The position numbers and the translations under genes were made by a program. From the NCBI RefSeq assembly GCF_001655675.1, contig NZ_LYRP01000001.1, forward strand, positions 248,001 through 312,000: a stretch of 64,000 bases of DNA, given 5' to 3'. Source of the stretch: Mangrovibacter phragmitis. GTDB lineage: Bacteria > Pseudomonadota > Gammaproteobacteria > Enterobacterales > Enterobacteriaceae. A model generated the notes under the pieces. The model did no database searches. It worked only from the letters and a program-made list of their open reading frames with translations, and was not told the DNA's origin. This document shows, piece by piece, positions 15,365 through 24,595 of the stretch (positions are counted from its first letter, which is position 1; each line of letters opens with the position of its first letter).

Positions 15365-16546
15365 TTGTTCAGACGGAAAGTATGTAAGGCATTTGACTTA
15401 CGTTACGAGCAGACACGCCAGCACGCAATAATTATGAGCGCTAACTGGTTTCTGTGGGTTAACCTTTTGTTCAGTATTGTCATTTTAGTTCGTTACTATT
15501 TTCACCCCAGAGAAAGTCTTTCTATTCCTGCCGGGCGGATGGATTTCTCGCATTTACCACTATTTGCAGTCATGGTGATAAGTGCTGCAGTGCTGTATAT
15601 CCTTAAATACTCACCGGACAGACTCTCGCGTAATATTTGGACTATGCTGCGCGTGACAATGCTTATACTCAGCCTGAACTGGTGCCTGGTGCTATTTTTG
15701 CTGTTTTCCAGCGGCGGGCGCCCTGTTATTTTCGCGCTGGCTTCTATTTTATTGCTTACCGGGCTGATAGCGCTTTATGTTGATGCTCTGGCGTGGTTTT
15801 TGTTCAGTGTACCACTTCAGGCTGCCATTATTATTACCAGCCTGGTGTTTACCAGCTATATCACTGTAGTCAATGTGCTGGCATATATTTCACTCGCTTT
15901 ATTGGTCGAGTCCGCGCGGCGCATGCTCAATACCTGGTTTGTTCTCGCCATACACCGGGAACAAGAAAATAACGATTTGATTCAGCGCCTGGAGATTCAG
16001 GCAAATTGTGATCCTCTTACTGGGTTGGCTAATCGCAGGGCTTTCCAGGTGATGTTAGATAAAACCGTCCAGCGCGCCTCGTTTCAACAGGGCGATAGCG
16101 TCTTTTCAATGCTTATGCTCGATGTCGATAAATTCAAAAACTACAATGACTTCTATGGCCACCAGGCAGGCGATTCATGCCTGATCCAGGTCGCTGAATC
16201 CATTGAAAGCGCGGTGCGGGCTAACCTGGATTTGGTTGGGCGATTTGGCGGTGAAGAGTTTATTGTATTATTACCTCAGGCATCAGCAACGGACGCTGCC
16301 GATATCGCAAAGCGTATACAAAGTGCACTCAGCATGCGAAGTATTGAACATATGGCTTCAGATGTTACCAATAAAGTTACACTGAGTATCGGCATCGCCG
16401 AATGGTCAGTGGGAATGAGCGCGAGCCAGCTCATTTCCCGGGCAGACAGCGCGCTTTATTACGCAAAAAATAGTGGCCGGAACCAATACCAAATATTCTA
16501 CCCGGCCAATGACCAGCAGACAGAACCAACAGCAAAACAGGCATAG
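15365..16546 (+). CDS. Membrane-bound diguanylate cyclase (GGDEF)
   Basis: This 393-residue protein makes the second messenger cyclic di-GMP. Residues about 24-185 contain roughly five or six hydrophobic helices forming an integral sensor domain I cannot name (MASE-like). A short coiled linker leads to a full GGDEF domain: DPLTGLANRRAF, LMLDVDKFKNYNDFYGHQAGD and the active-site GGEEF at 295-299, so it should be active. The product-inhibition site RxxD before GGEEF is degenerate (AxxD). The start is a TTG at 15365 with AAGGAA 7 bases before; the next in-frame ATG is 23 codons later and would clip the N-terminus. It is not the E. coli DgcM found in this area, which has PAS domains. Confidence 0.88.
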   Translation: MFRRKVCKAFDLRYEQTRQHAIIMSANWFLWVNLLFSIVILVRYYFHPRESLSIPAGRMDFSHLPLFAVMVISAAVLYILKYSPDRLSRNIWTMLRVTMLILSLNWCLVLFLLFSSGGRPVIFALASILLLTGLIALYVDALAWFLFSVPLQAAIIITSLVFTSYITVVNVLAYISLALLVESARRMLNTWFVLAIHREQENNDLIQRLEIQANCDPLTGLANRRAFQVMLDKTVQRASFQQGDSVFSMLMLDVDKFKNYNDFYGHQAGDSCLIQVAESIESAVRANLDLVGRFGGEEFIVLLPQASATDAADIAKRIQSALSMRSIEHMASDVTNKVTLSIGIAEWSVGMSASQLISRADSALYYAKNSGRNQYQIFYPANDQQTEPTAKQA

Positions 16547-16667
16547 CACTGAAAATGTAGATTGCTTTATATGCGTTCTGCTGTTGGTTTGTGGTTATGT
16601 CAGGCGTAATGAAGTGGGGAAAACGATATACTGTGAGGTATTATAAATTACATCGCAATGGTACCCA

Positions 16668-17012
16668 ATGACTGATAACTGGACACATAACCCCCGAGTC
16701 AACCTGCGACTCTCCCGCTCTGTTAGTGCTGCCATTCTCGGAGATATCAAAGCATTGCTACCCAATGAAGGGATTCAGATTTTTATTAATGAGCTTGATG
16801 ATGAAAATTATGCCACGCTGGAATGCCAGCAAAATGACGCAATAGCGGCGTTACTGGTGCCCATTATAGTGGTATGGCGCCAACTGGGTTATATCGGACA
16901 AATTGTGTGGCAAAGCGGGCAAATCACGCGTGATGTTACCACTGCCACACAATTCCAACTACTTAGTTTAATGAAGACACCGCTGGCATTATTTATTATC
17001 CGCCAGGTGTGA
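16668..17012 (+). CDS. Unrecognised 114-residue protein
   Basis: I do not recognise this protein. It opens MTDNWTHNPRVNLRLSRSVS, has an acidic segment ELDDENYATLECQQNDA (about 47-63), then a hydrophobic stretch AAIAALLVPIIVVW (about 58-71, too short and interrupted to be a sure membrane helix) and a C-terminal QLLSLMKTPLALFII. No signal peptide, no cysteine pairs. The frame is open throughout and ends 6 bases before the convergent ybdG-like gene ends. The ribosome site is weak, so expression is uncertain. Confidence 0.55.
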   Translation: MTDNWTHNPRVNLRLSRSVSAAILGDIKALLPNEGIQIFINELDDENYATLECQQNDAIAALLVPIIVVWRQLGYIGQIVWQSGQITRDVTTATQFQLLSLMKTPLALFIIRQV

Positions 17013-17017
17013 TACTG

Positions 17018-18271
17018 CTACGAGCCAGCCCGCAAGGATGACGCAAGGCTGCGCATATCATTGCCCGTTGGCGACTGATGCACACGTAAACCAAATTCAC
17101 CAATCACAGCATAAATATGATCAAAAATATCCGCCTGGATAGCTTCATACTCAAGCCAGGCGACAGTATTGGTGAATGCGTAAATTTCAAGCGGTAAGCC
17201 ATCCACTCCAGGAGATAACTGGCGAACCATGGTTGTCATGTTATGGTGAATACGCGGGTGCTGGTTCAGGTATGCGGTCAAATAGGCCCGGAATGTCCCT
17301 ACATTTGTCAGTTGCCGCACATTGAGTACTGAGCCTGACTCGTGGTCATTTTCCCGGTTCCAGGCTGATAATTCGTTGCATTTCTGTGCTAAATAAGGCG
17401 TCAAAATACGCGACTGCTGCAAGTGCGCCAGTTCATCATCAGAGAGAAAATGGATGCTGGTGGTATCAATATTGATGCTACGTTTAATGCGCCGCCCGCC
17501 AGACTCAGACATTCCCTGCCAGTTCTTAAAAGCATCAGAAACCAGTGCATAAGTTGGGATAGTAGTAATCGTGTTATCCCAGTTTCTGACTTTAACCGTT
17601 GTCAGCCCAATATCGGTAACAGCACCATCAGCGCCATACTTGGGCATTTCCAGCCAGTCTCCCTGGTTTAACATGCGGTTAGCGGAAAGCTGAATCCCCG
17701 CCACCAGGCCAAGAATGGGGTCTTTGAACACCAACATGAGTACCGCAGCCATGGCACCCAAACCACTAATCAAAATCGCCGGTGATTTACCAATTAATAC
17801 CGAGATAATCATGATGCCAATCACAATAGCACTGAGTAGTTTTATGCTCTGGACAATTCCTTTCAGCGGCAGATTCGCGGCGAATGGCAGTTGACGGGAG
17901 ATAACAAACGAGACATCCATCAGGGAGAAAAAGGCCAGTAACCCATACAACATCACCCATAACTGCGCGGCAGTAAGCAGAAACAAACTGGCGTCACTAC
18001 CTGCTTCCAGCCACAGTAAAGACTGAATGTGCACAATAATGCCCTGAAGCACAAAGGCCAGGCGGCGAAACAGGTGATGCTGGGTAATAACCTGAAGCCA
18101 GAGTGTATTACTACTTCGTGCGCGTTTTTCAAAAGCGCGTAACACAAGGCGATGTAACACGAGGTGAACGACGACAGCCGTAAAAAAAATGATCGCCAGG
18201 ACACAAGCCAGCGCCATTGAGTTAGTTAAATTAATGCCGTAACGTCCGGCAAAATGCATGAGTTCCTGCAT
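17018..18271 (-). CDS. ybdG: Mechanosensitive channel of the MscS family, YbdG (MscM) type
   Basis: At 417 residues it aligns end to end with E. coli YbdG (415), a miniconductance mechanosensitive channel protecting against osmotic downshock. N-terminal helices span about 18-190; the pore helix and MscS beta domain are seen as [34 protein letters not shown]-like text ([16 protein letters not shown]), [16 protein letters not shown] and [17 protein letters not shown]; the C-terminus [13 protein letters not shown] is also shared. The ATG has AAAAAGGAGAT upstream. Its location beside mppA is where, from memory, E. coli has the shorter channel gene ynaI; ybdG lies elsewhere in E. coli. Confidence 0.92.
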   Translation of the reverse strand: MQELMHFAGRYGINLTNSMALACVLAIIFFTAVVVHLVLHRLVLRAFEKRARSSNTLWLQVITQHHLFRRLAFVLQGIIVHIQSLLWLEAGSDASLFLLTAAQLWVMLYGLLAFFSLMDVSFVISRQLPFAANLPLKGIVQSIKLLSAIVIGIMIISVLIGKSPAILISGLGAMAAVLMLVFKDPILGLVAGIQLSANRMLNQGDWLEMPKYGADGAVTDIGLTTVKVRNWDNTITTIPTYALVSDAFKNWQGMSESGGRRIKRSINIDTTSIHFLSDDELAHLQQSRILTPYLAQKCNELSAWNRENDHESGSVLNVRQLTNVGTFRAYLTAYLNQHPRIHHNMTTMVRQLSPGVDGLPLEIYAFTNTVAWLEYEAIQADIFDHIYAVIGEFGLRVHQSPTGNDMRSLASSLRAGS

Positions 18272-18570
18272 ATAATCTCCTTTTTATTCAGGCACTATCT
18301 TGCCTTCACACAATCCATGGTGCAATGTTTGTAACGAACAGATCAACAGGCCTGAATGGCAGGGTCTGGTTAAAAGGTAATGAAAAGAGGAATATCAGAG
18401 ACAGGCAAGAGAGATTTGCCCCTCCGGCGCTTATCTCCGGCACTCACAAATGTGGTGTTAGCTCTTTAGGGGCAATTCAATAATAAGATATCAGATAAAT
18501 CCGATCAATGCGCCGGTGAGCAAAAATTGCCCCGCATCACAAATTGAGGCCCAGCCCTTGTACAGCCTGA
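18272..18570. other. Intergenic region mppA-ybdG with a long inverted repeat
   Basis: 299 bases between the mppA stop and ybdG start. It contains TTGCCCCT (18416-18423) and AGGGGCAA (18468-18475), an 8-bp stem with a 44-base interior that itself holds smaller CCGG..CCGG pairing. It could be an mppA terminator or the leader structure of ybdG; no T tract follows. I see no gene. Confidence 0.4.
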
Positions 18571-20190
18571 TTAATGCTTAATGATATACATTGTCCGACT
18601 GTAGGCGACATCTTCGGGGTTATCTATTGGGTAGCCTTTGACCCAGGGTTTAATCAAACGCCCATTGGTATACTGATATATTGGCGCTATCGGTGCCTGC
18701 TCTGCGAGGATTTTCTCGGCCTCATTATAATCCTTATTACGGGCCTTTTCGTCCGTTTCACTGGTTGCCTGAGCAATAACCTTGTCATATGCGCTTGAGC
18801 TGAAACGCGCGATATTACCACTGTTCGTTGACGTCATGAGCGACAGAAAGGTTGATGCTTCATTATAATCACCTATCCATGAAGCACGGATAACATCAAA
18901 ATCACCGCTTCGGCGGCTGTCCAGGTAGGTTTTCCATTCCTGATTTTTCAGTGTCACTTCTGCACCGAGCGCTTTTCGCCACATTGAAGCAATGGCAATG
19001 GCGATTTTTTGATGGTTTTCTGATGTATTGTAAAGCAGAGATAACTTAAGCGGCTTTTCTGGCCCGAAGCCTGCCGCTGCCAGCAACATTTTTGCCTGCA
19101 GGTTGCGCTCTTCCTGAGTCATATCCTGGAACAGGGCGGGTTGAGGCATGAATCCATGTGTTACATCCGGTGTAAAATGCCAGGCGGGTTTTTCCCCGGT
19201 ACCAAGAACCTTATGAGCAATAATGTCGCGGTTAATGGTCAGGCTTAATGCCAGCCGTACACGCGGATCCGCAGTTGGCCCTTTTTGGGTATTAAATGCG
19301 TAGTAGTATGTGCCCAGCTGAGGTGGTGTATAGACTTGTCCGGGAAGCGTCTCCAGCAGTTTGTGATACATGTTCTTCGGGAAGGATTCCGTAATGTCAA
19401 TGCCACCGGACAGATAACGTTTGGTCGCCGCTGATTCCTGGTTAATTGGGATAAATGTCACCCTGGTGAGTACTGTTTTGGCATTATCCCAATACTGCCT
19501 GTTAGGTGTGACTACGAGTTTCTCGTTAACAACTCTGGAAGCCAGTACAAAGGCGCCGTTTCCCACCAGGTTCTCTGGGCGTGTCCAGTTGTTACCATAT
19601 TTTTCTACCGTTGCCTGTTTTACCGGGAAAAGTGCAAAGCTTGCCGTTAGCAGTGGGAAAAAAGGCACGTTTTTATCGAGTTGTACCTGCAGCGTTCGGC
19701 TGTCGAGCGCACTGACACCCAGTTTGTCCGGAGCCACTTTGCCTTCGGTAATAGCCTGCGCATTTTCTATTCCGGCCAGTGCCGCAAATGACGCAAAAGG
19801 CGAGCTTGTCTTTGGGTCCACCAGGCGGCGCCAGCTATAAACAAAATCTTCTGCGGTTACCGGTGAGCCGTCAGACCAGCGGGCATCGGACCTCAGAGTA
19901 AACGTCCAGATACGGTTGTTATTAGTTTGCCACTTTGTTGCCACGCCAGGAATCAGTGCGCCTGTCGCATCCTGATTAGTAAGCCCTTCAAACAAATCAC
20001 GAATTACCTGAATTTCAGGTAACCCGACAGCTTTAGCGGGATCCAGTGATGCAGGTTCATCTTTGATATGGCGATTTAATTCCTGCTTTGCTGCAAGCTG
20101 TGTCCCTGGCGGTACATCGGCGGCAAATGTGGCCGTTGTGGCACCGCCAACGATAATTGCACTGCAAAGCATTCGGGTAACGAGTTTCAT
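18571..20190 (-). CDS. mppA: Murein tripeptide-binding protein MppA
   Basis: A 539-residue periplasmic solute-binding protein of the OppA family that delivers the murein tripeptide L-Ala-gamma-D-Glu-meso-Dap to the Opp permease for recycling. The signal peptide MKLVTRMLCSAIIVGGATTATFA is cleaved near residue 23-24. HIKDEPASLDPAKAVGLPE, LGTYYYAFNTQKGPTADPR and YQYTNGRLIKPWVKGYP match E. coli MppA almost word for word. A longer frame starts 15 codons upstream; the ATG at 20190 has GGGAAGCC upstream and gives the correct signal peptide. It is divergent from mpaA, which cuts the same tripeptide. Confidence 0.96.
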   Translation of the reverse strand: MKLVTRMLCSAIIVGGATTATFAADVPPGTQLAAKQELNRHIKDEPASLDPAKAVGLPEIQVIRDLFEGLTNQDATGALIPGVATKWQTNNNRIWTFTLRSDARWSDGSPVTAEDFVYSWRRLVDPKTSSPFASFAALAGIENAQAITEGKVAPDKLGVSALDSRTLQVQLDKNVPFFPLLTASFALFPVKQATVEKYGNNWTRPENLVGNGAFVLASRVVNEKLVVTPNRQYWDNAKTVLTRVTFIPINQESAATKRYLSGGIDITESFPKNMYHKLLETLPGQVYTPPQLGTYYYAFNTQKGPTADPRVRLALSLTINRDIIAHKVLGTGEKPAWHFTPDVTHGFMPQPALFQDMTQEERNLQAKMLLAAAGFGPEKPLKLSLLYNTSENHQKIAIAIASMWRKALGAEVTLKNQEWKTYLDSRRSGDFDVIRASWIGDYNEASTFLSLMTSTNSGNIARFSSSAYDKVIAQATSETDEKARNKDYNEAEKILAEQAPIAPIYQYTNGRLIKPWVKGYPIDNPEDVAYSRTMYIIKH

Positions 20191-20382
20191 GTGGCTTCCC
20201 TGGTTAGAGTTTATCTTTTCCGCACTGGTCGGCACTTTTGATAATTATTTGTTTTGACAGGAGCAATTGCAAACATTCTGTAATACTTTGTTGTAGCTTT
20301 TACGACGAACTGTAATCACGCCTGCCATACAGCAGTTCAACATGATTCGTCCTGGTAAACATTTCTGACAACAAGGTGATTT

Positions 20383-21090
20383 ATGACGCTTTCACGAGCG
20401 AGACAATTACGCGGTAATTTCCAGACGTCCGCGCAACAATATGGCACCAGCGTTGGTGGGGCTCAGCTTCTCTGGTTTCCGGCCACTGAAATGCAGCCTT
20501 CTGCAGGATTGATTATGGCCGGGACCCATGGTGATGAAACTGCAAGTATTATCACCCTGTCCTGCGCGCTGCGGACGCTGGAAGAAACACACCGCCGCCA
20601 TCATGTCATTCTTTGTGTTAACCCGGACGGCTGCCAGAGTGGTTTGCGGGCAAATTTACGCGGTGTGGATTTGAACCGGAATTTCCCGGCAGCCAACTGG
20701 AAACCGGGCGAGACCGTTTATCGCTGGAACACGCAGGCAGCGGTTCGTGATGTAAAACTCTCATCTGGTGAATTTGCCGGCTCTGAGCCAGAAACCCAGG
20801 CATTGTGCCAGTTAATCACCCGGATAAAACCTGCCTGGACTGTTTCGTTTCATGAGCCATTAGCCTGCGTTGAAGACCCATACCGCACAGCGCTTGGGGA
20901 ATGGCTGGCGAAAATGCTGATGTTACCTCTGGTCACCAGCGTGGGCTACGCCACGCCGGGCTCATTTGGCAGTTGGTGTAAAGATAACAGTCTGCCATGT
21001 ATTACAGCAGAATTACCGCCGGTATCTGCAGACCTCGCTTGTGAGCGTTTCCTGGATGGATTTATCAGCCTGCTTACTTACGAGGGTTAA
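20383..21090 (+). CDS. mpaA: Murein tripeptide amidase MpaA
   Basis: A 235-residue cytoplasmic zinc carboxypeptidase that removes meso-diaminopimelate from the murein tripeptide during cell-wall recycling. Zinc ligands and catalytic residues are recognisable: HGDE at 49-52 (AGTHGDETAS), VDLNRNFPAANW, and the second His in TVSFHEPLACVED near 157. GYATPGSFGSWC matches the E. coli protein (about 240 residues). Its stop overlaps that of the convergent epimerase gene by 4 bp. MppA (import), MpaA (cleavage) and YcjG (epimerase) form one recycling route. Confidence 0.95.
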   Translation: MTLSRARQLRGNFQTSAQQYGTSVGGAQLLWFPATEMQPSAGLIMAGTHGDETASIITLSCALRTLEETHRRHHVILCVNPDGCQSGLRANLRGVDLNRNFPAANWKPGETVYRWNTQAAVRDVKLSSGEFAGSEPETQALCQLITRIKPAWTVSFHEPLACVEDPYRTALGEWLAKMLMLPLVTSVGYATPGSFGSWCKDNSLPCITAELPPVSADLACERFLDGFISLLTYEG

Positions 21091-22055
21091 AGATGTAACA
21101 TGCCCGGTGTAAAGTTAAGCCCGGGCTCAACATCCACTGCCAGCCACGTTGGGCCATCCAGGTCCAAAAAACGCGCAGAAGGCACCAACGGTAATGCGGC
21201 AGTAATCGCACGTGAGGTACACAGCATACAACCTAACATAACCTCAAAACCTGCAGCTATTGCCGCCTGTTGTAATAACAATGCTTCTGTCAGCCCACCC
21301 GTTTTATCAAGCTTAATATTGACCATGTCATAATAGCCGGCCAGCGCATCCAGGTGTGAGCGCGTATGGCAGGATTCATCCGCACACACAGGCAAAGGGT
21401 GAATAAAATTCGCCAGTGCAGCATCGTCACCCGCTGGCAAGGGTTGCTCCAGCATGGCCACATTGAGGTCTGCAAGTAGCTGGCAACGGGCTGCCAGCCC
21501 TTCCACATGCCATGATTCATTAGCATCAACAATCAACGTTGCATCCGGCACAGCTGTACGAATAGCAACCATGCGCTCCGTTATCAGACGGTCGTCGAGC
21601 TTCACTTTTAATAAATGTGCGCCATTCAACCAGAGCCTTTGTGCTGCCTGAGCCATTCTTTCCGGGGTATCGATGACCACGGTTTGTGCCATTACCACAC
21701 TTTCGGGCAAGGGAGTTTTCAGGTATTGCGGTAGCGTAAGCCCTGCGAGGCGAGACTCAAGATCCCATAATGCGCAGTCTACCGCGTTGCGGGCGGCCCC
21801 GGCAGGTAGTGCATCCTGGAGATCACTACGGTTCATTCCCAGTTCCAGGGCCGGTATGATACTTGCCACCTGAGCCAACACAGAAGCAGCTGTTTCCCCG
21901 TAACGCAGATAAGGTGTGCACTCCCCTACACCTTTTACTCCTGACTCATCAATAATTTCGACCACCACAACAATGGCCTGTTCGCGTGTTCCGCGGGCAA
22001 TCGTAAAGGGTGTATTAAGTGGCCATGACTCCTCGTAGACACTGACATTTCTCAT
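21087..22055 (-). CDS. ycjG: L-Ala-D/L-Glu epimerase (YcjG)
   Basis: A 322-residue enolase-superfamily enzyme that epimerises L-Ala-D-Glu, the dipeptide released by MpaA, so it can be degraded. It follows the muconate-lactonising fold: N-terminal cap (MRNVSVYEESWPLNTPFTIARG), GECTPYLRYGET, LLKVKLDD with the catalytic Lys, LIVDANESW and LEQPLP metal ligands, CADESCH and the NIKLDKTGG Lys near the end. ATG at 22055 with AAGGGAT upstream; a GTG three bases earlier is less likely. Convergent with mpaA. Confidence 0.94.
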   Translation of the reverse strand: MRNVSVYEESWPLNTPFTIARGTREQAIVVVVEIIDESGVKGVGECTPYLRYGETAASVLAQVASIIPALELGMNRSDLQDALPAGAARNAVDCALWDLESRLAGLTLPQYLKTPLPESVVMAQTVVIDTPERMAQAAQRLWLNGAHLLKVKLDDRLITERMVAIRTAVPDATLIVDANESWHVEGLAARCQLLADLNVAMLEQPLPAGDDAALANFIHPLPVCADESCHTRSHLDALAGYYDMVNIKLDKTGGLTEALLLQQAAIAAGFEVMLGCMLCTSRAITAALPLVPSARFLDLDGPTWLAVDVEPGLNFTPGMLHL

Positions 22056-22275
22056 CACGGTTTATCCCTTTTGTGTTTAATGCAGTATATACCGTTGCAC
22101 CCAATTATCTTCACGGACATCGGTTTAGTATTCTGGTGCAAATACTTCGCCACGGCTCTCTGTTAACAGTTTTGGCGCTACAATTGCCGGGATGTAAATA
22201 ATTTTTTATATTCATTCGCTATGAGTTGGCTTACACTAGCTCAAGCGTTAACAATATGAGAACAGGAAAATAACT

Positions 22276-22782
22276 ATGTCACAACTCGTTCATTTTCAGG
22301 GTAACCCGGTTGCCGTTAAAGGTCAGATCCCTCAGGCTGGTAGTGTTGCTGCGGCATTCACTCTGGTCGCAAAAGACCTTGCAGATATCTCCCTGAGCCA
22401 CTATGCGGGTAAACGTAAAGTTCTGAATATTTTCCCAAGCATTGACACTGGTGTTTGCGCAGCATCTGTTCGCAAATTCAACCAACTGGCTACCGAAATG
22501 GATAACACTGTTGTGTTGTGCATTTCGGCTGACCTGCCATTTGCCCAGTCTCGCTTCTGCGGTGCTGAAGGCCTTAGCAATGTCGTGACACTTTCTACTC
22601 TGCGCCACCCTGAATTCCAGGATACTTATGGGGTGGGGATTGATGATGGTGCACTGAAAGGCCTGACCGCCCGTGCTGTTGTCGTGATCAACGAGAAAGA
22701 TGAAGTGATTTTCAGCCAACTGGTTAATGAAATCACTGAAGAGCCGGATTACAGCGCCGCACTGGCCGCACTGAAAGGCTGA
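22276..22782 (+). CDS. tpx: Thiol peroxidase Tpx
   Basis: A 168-residue atypical 2-Cys peroxiredoxin reducing lipid and alkyl hydroperoxides with thioredoxin. The peroxidatic Cys61 ([16 protein letters not shown]) and resolving Cys95 (SRFCGAEGL) are at the same positions as in E. coli Tpx, whose length is identical. Strong ribosome site (AACAGGAAAATAACT before the ATG). Monocistronic, ending at a shared terminator with convergent tyrR. Confidence 0.97.
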   Translation: MSQLVHFQGNPVAVKGQIPQAGSVAAAFTLVAKDLADISLSHYAGKRKVLNIFPSIDTGVCAASVRKFNQLATEMDNTVVLCISADLPFAQSRFCGAEGLSNVVTLSTLRHPEFQDTYGVGIDDGALKGLTARAVVVINEKDEVIFSQLVNEITEEPDYSAALAALKG

Positions 22783-22800
22783 TTGTTCGTTCTTTGATAA

Positions 22801-22829
22801 AAAGCCGGTTGGATTACAACCGGCTTTTT
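22801..22829. terminator. Bidirectional terminator between tpx and tyrR
   Basis: A perfect 11-bp stem (AAAGCCGGTTG / CAACCGGCTTT) with loop gatta, T run on the plus side and A run on the left, so it serves tpx (plus) and tyrR (minus). Confidence 0.93.
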
Positions 22830-22835
22830 GTTTAC

Positions 22836-24401
22836 TCACTCTTCCGTTTTACGCCCGCTCAGGCCATATTCCCTTAGCTTGTTCGCAATAGCGGTATGCG
22901 ACACTCCGAGCCGCCTTGCCAGTTTACGTGTGCTGGGGTAATTACGGTAAAGCTGTGTGAGCACCGCACGTTCAAAGCGGCGCGTGATATCATCTAATGA
23001 GCCTTCCATAACGTCATCACCCACCGGCATCACGCTGGCATCCACATCCGGTAATAACACATCCTGAGAACGCAGTTCATAACCTTCAAGCTGAGTCAGA
23101 GCCCGGTAAATCGCATTTTTTAACTGCCGGACATTGCCCGGCCAGCTATAACGAGAAAGCACTGAATTTAATTCCGAGGATAACTTAGGCCGCGGCACAC
23201 CTTGCTCATCAGCAAAGCGGGCAACGAACAACTCAGTAAGCGGCATGATATCCTGCGGGCAGTCACGCAATGGTGGAAGGTTTAATGTCAGGACATTCAG
23301 CCGATAATAAAGATCTTCACGGAATGCGCCTTTTTGCACCAGTTCGACAAGGTTTTTCTGGGTAGCGCAGATAACCCTTACATCAACATGCACTTCATGT
23401 TCATCGCCTACGCGGCGGAAGGTACCATCGTTGAGAAAACGCAACAGTTTTGCCTGCATGCGCGGCGACATTTCGCCAATTTCATCTAATAAGACGGACC
23501 CGCCATTCGCCTGCTCGAAAAACCCTTTTTTCCCTTCTGTAGCATTAGCATAAGCACCTGCAGCATGGCCGAATAATTCACTTTCGACGGCATCTTCCGG
23601 GATTGAAGCACAATTAAGCGCCAGGTAAGGTTTTTCTGCCCGGGGGCTCGCCATATGGCAGGCACGGGCAAACAAGTCTTTACCTGTACCTGTTTCACCG
23701 ACAATAAGTAATGGGGCATTGAGCCCGGCCACTTTGCGCGCCAGTTCGACAACATGGCGCATTGCGCCACTCACCGCGACAACCTGGCTGAAAGCCTCCA
23801 CATTTTGGTGATTCAGGTTCTGCAACTGCCTGCCCATACGAATGGTCGACTGGAGCATTACAACTGCACCACCAGGCACCGTTTCACCGCTTTCTTCAGC
23901 TTCAACCTGTACCGGGGTAATTTCCATCAGAAAATTTTGCCCGTTAATCACCACATGTTCGGTATGTGATGCAACCGGGCGGCTTTCCAGCCAACGGACA
24001 AAATTAAAACCGGGAATCAGGCTGGCCGCATTATGGTTACGTAGTTTATCAGCGTCTTGCCCAAACAATGCACAGCACGCCGGGTTTGCCATCTCCACTT
24101 TGCTTTTCATATCCAGCGATAATACGGGTTCAGGCAGTGCTTCCAGCAATGCACTTAACGCACGGTGCTCCCGCTCTGTAGGCATCCAGGGTACTGTGCG
24201 CACATCAGAGACACCAGGGATACGGCGAATTTCTGCCATCAGGCTGCTGAAGGTATCAAACGCCTGAGTGGAAAAATTGAGATAAATGCGCCCAATGGGA
24301 TCAATTTCAATGCCCCGTAAATCGATACCACGCAGCACCAGTAAATCGAGTAGCTCACGCGTGAGCCCAAGGCGGTCTTCACAAAACACTTCAAGGCGCA
24401 T
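22836..24401 (-). CDS. tyrR: Transcriptional regulator TyrR
   Basis: A 521-residue regulator (E. coli 513) of aromatic amino-acid synthesis and transport genes. Order: ACT domain (MRLEVFCEDRLGLTRELLDL), PAS domain (about 80-190), AAA+ domain with Walker A GETGTGKDLFA, and a C-terminal Fis-type helix-turn-helix (RKLARRLGVSHTAIANKLREYG). The loop that contacts sigma-54 in other family members, GAFTGA, reads GAYANA here, as is usual for TyrR, which works on sigma-70 promoters. A TyrR box 74 bases upstream suggests autoregulation. Confidence 0.96.
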   Translation of the reverse strand: MRLEVFCEDRLGLTRELLDLLVLRGIDLRGIEIDPIGRIYLNFSTQAFDTFSSLMAEIRRIPGVSDVRTVPWMPTEREHRALSALLEALPEPVLSLDMKSKVEMANPACCALFGQDADKLRNHNAASLIPGFNFVRWLESRPVASHTEHVVINGQNFLMEITPVQVEAEESGETVPGGAVVMLQSTIRMGRQLQNLNHQNVEAFSQVVAVSGAMRHVVELARKVAGLNAPLLIVGETGTGKDLFARACHMASPRAEKPYLALNCASIPEDAVESELFGHAAGAYANATEGKKGFFEQANGGSVLLDEIGEMSPRMQAKLLRFLNDGTFRRVGDEHEVHVDVRVICATQKNLVELVQKGAFREDLYYRLNVLTLNLPPLRDCPQDIMPLTELFVARFADEQGVPRPKLSSELNSVLSRYSWPGNVRQLKNAIYRALTQLEGYELRSQDVLLPDVDASVMPVGDDVMEGSLDDITRRFERAVLTQLYRNYPSTRKLARRLGVSHTAIANKLREYGLSGRKTEE

Positions 24402-24474
24402 GGCAGGAACCTATATAACAATCAAAAGGACAGTTTGTGATGATACTGCACTTCTGTGCTATCCAGAAGCTATC

Positions 24475-24492
24475 TGTCAACAAATATTGACA
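24475..24492. promoter_or_regulatory. TyrR box upstream of tyrR
   Basis: TGTCAA-caaata-TTGACA is a perfect inverted repeat with the 6-base spacing of TyrR boxes (TGTAAA-N6-TTTACA), keeping the essential outer G and C. Its location before tyrR fits the autoregulation known in E. coli. Confidence 0.75.
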
Positions 24493-24595
24493 GCCATAAG
24501 TTATCAATCAGGGCATAGCGCGTTACAGGTAACAACGTGAAAGGTATCAACAAAGCAATAGCAGCACCGCACTTCTCTTCAGTGCGGTGTTTGGC

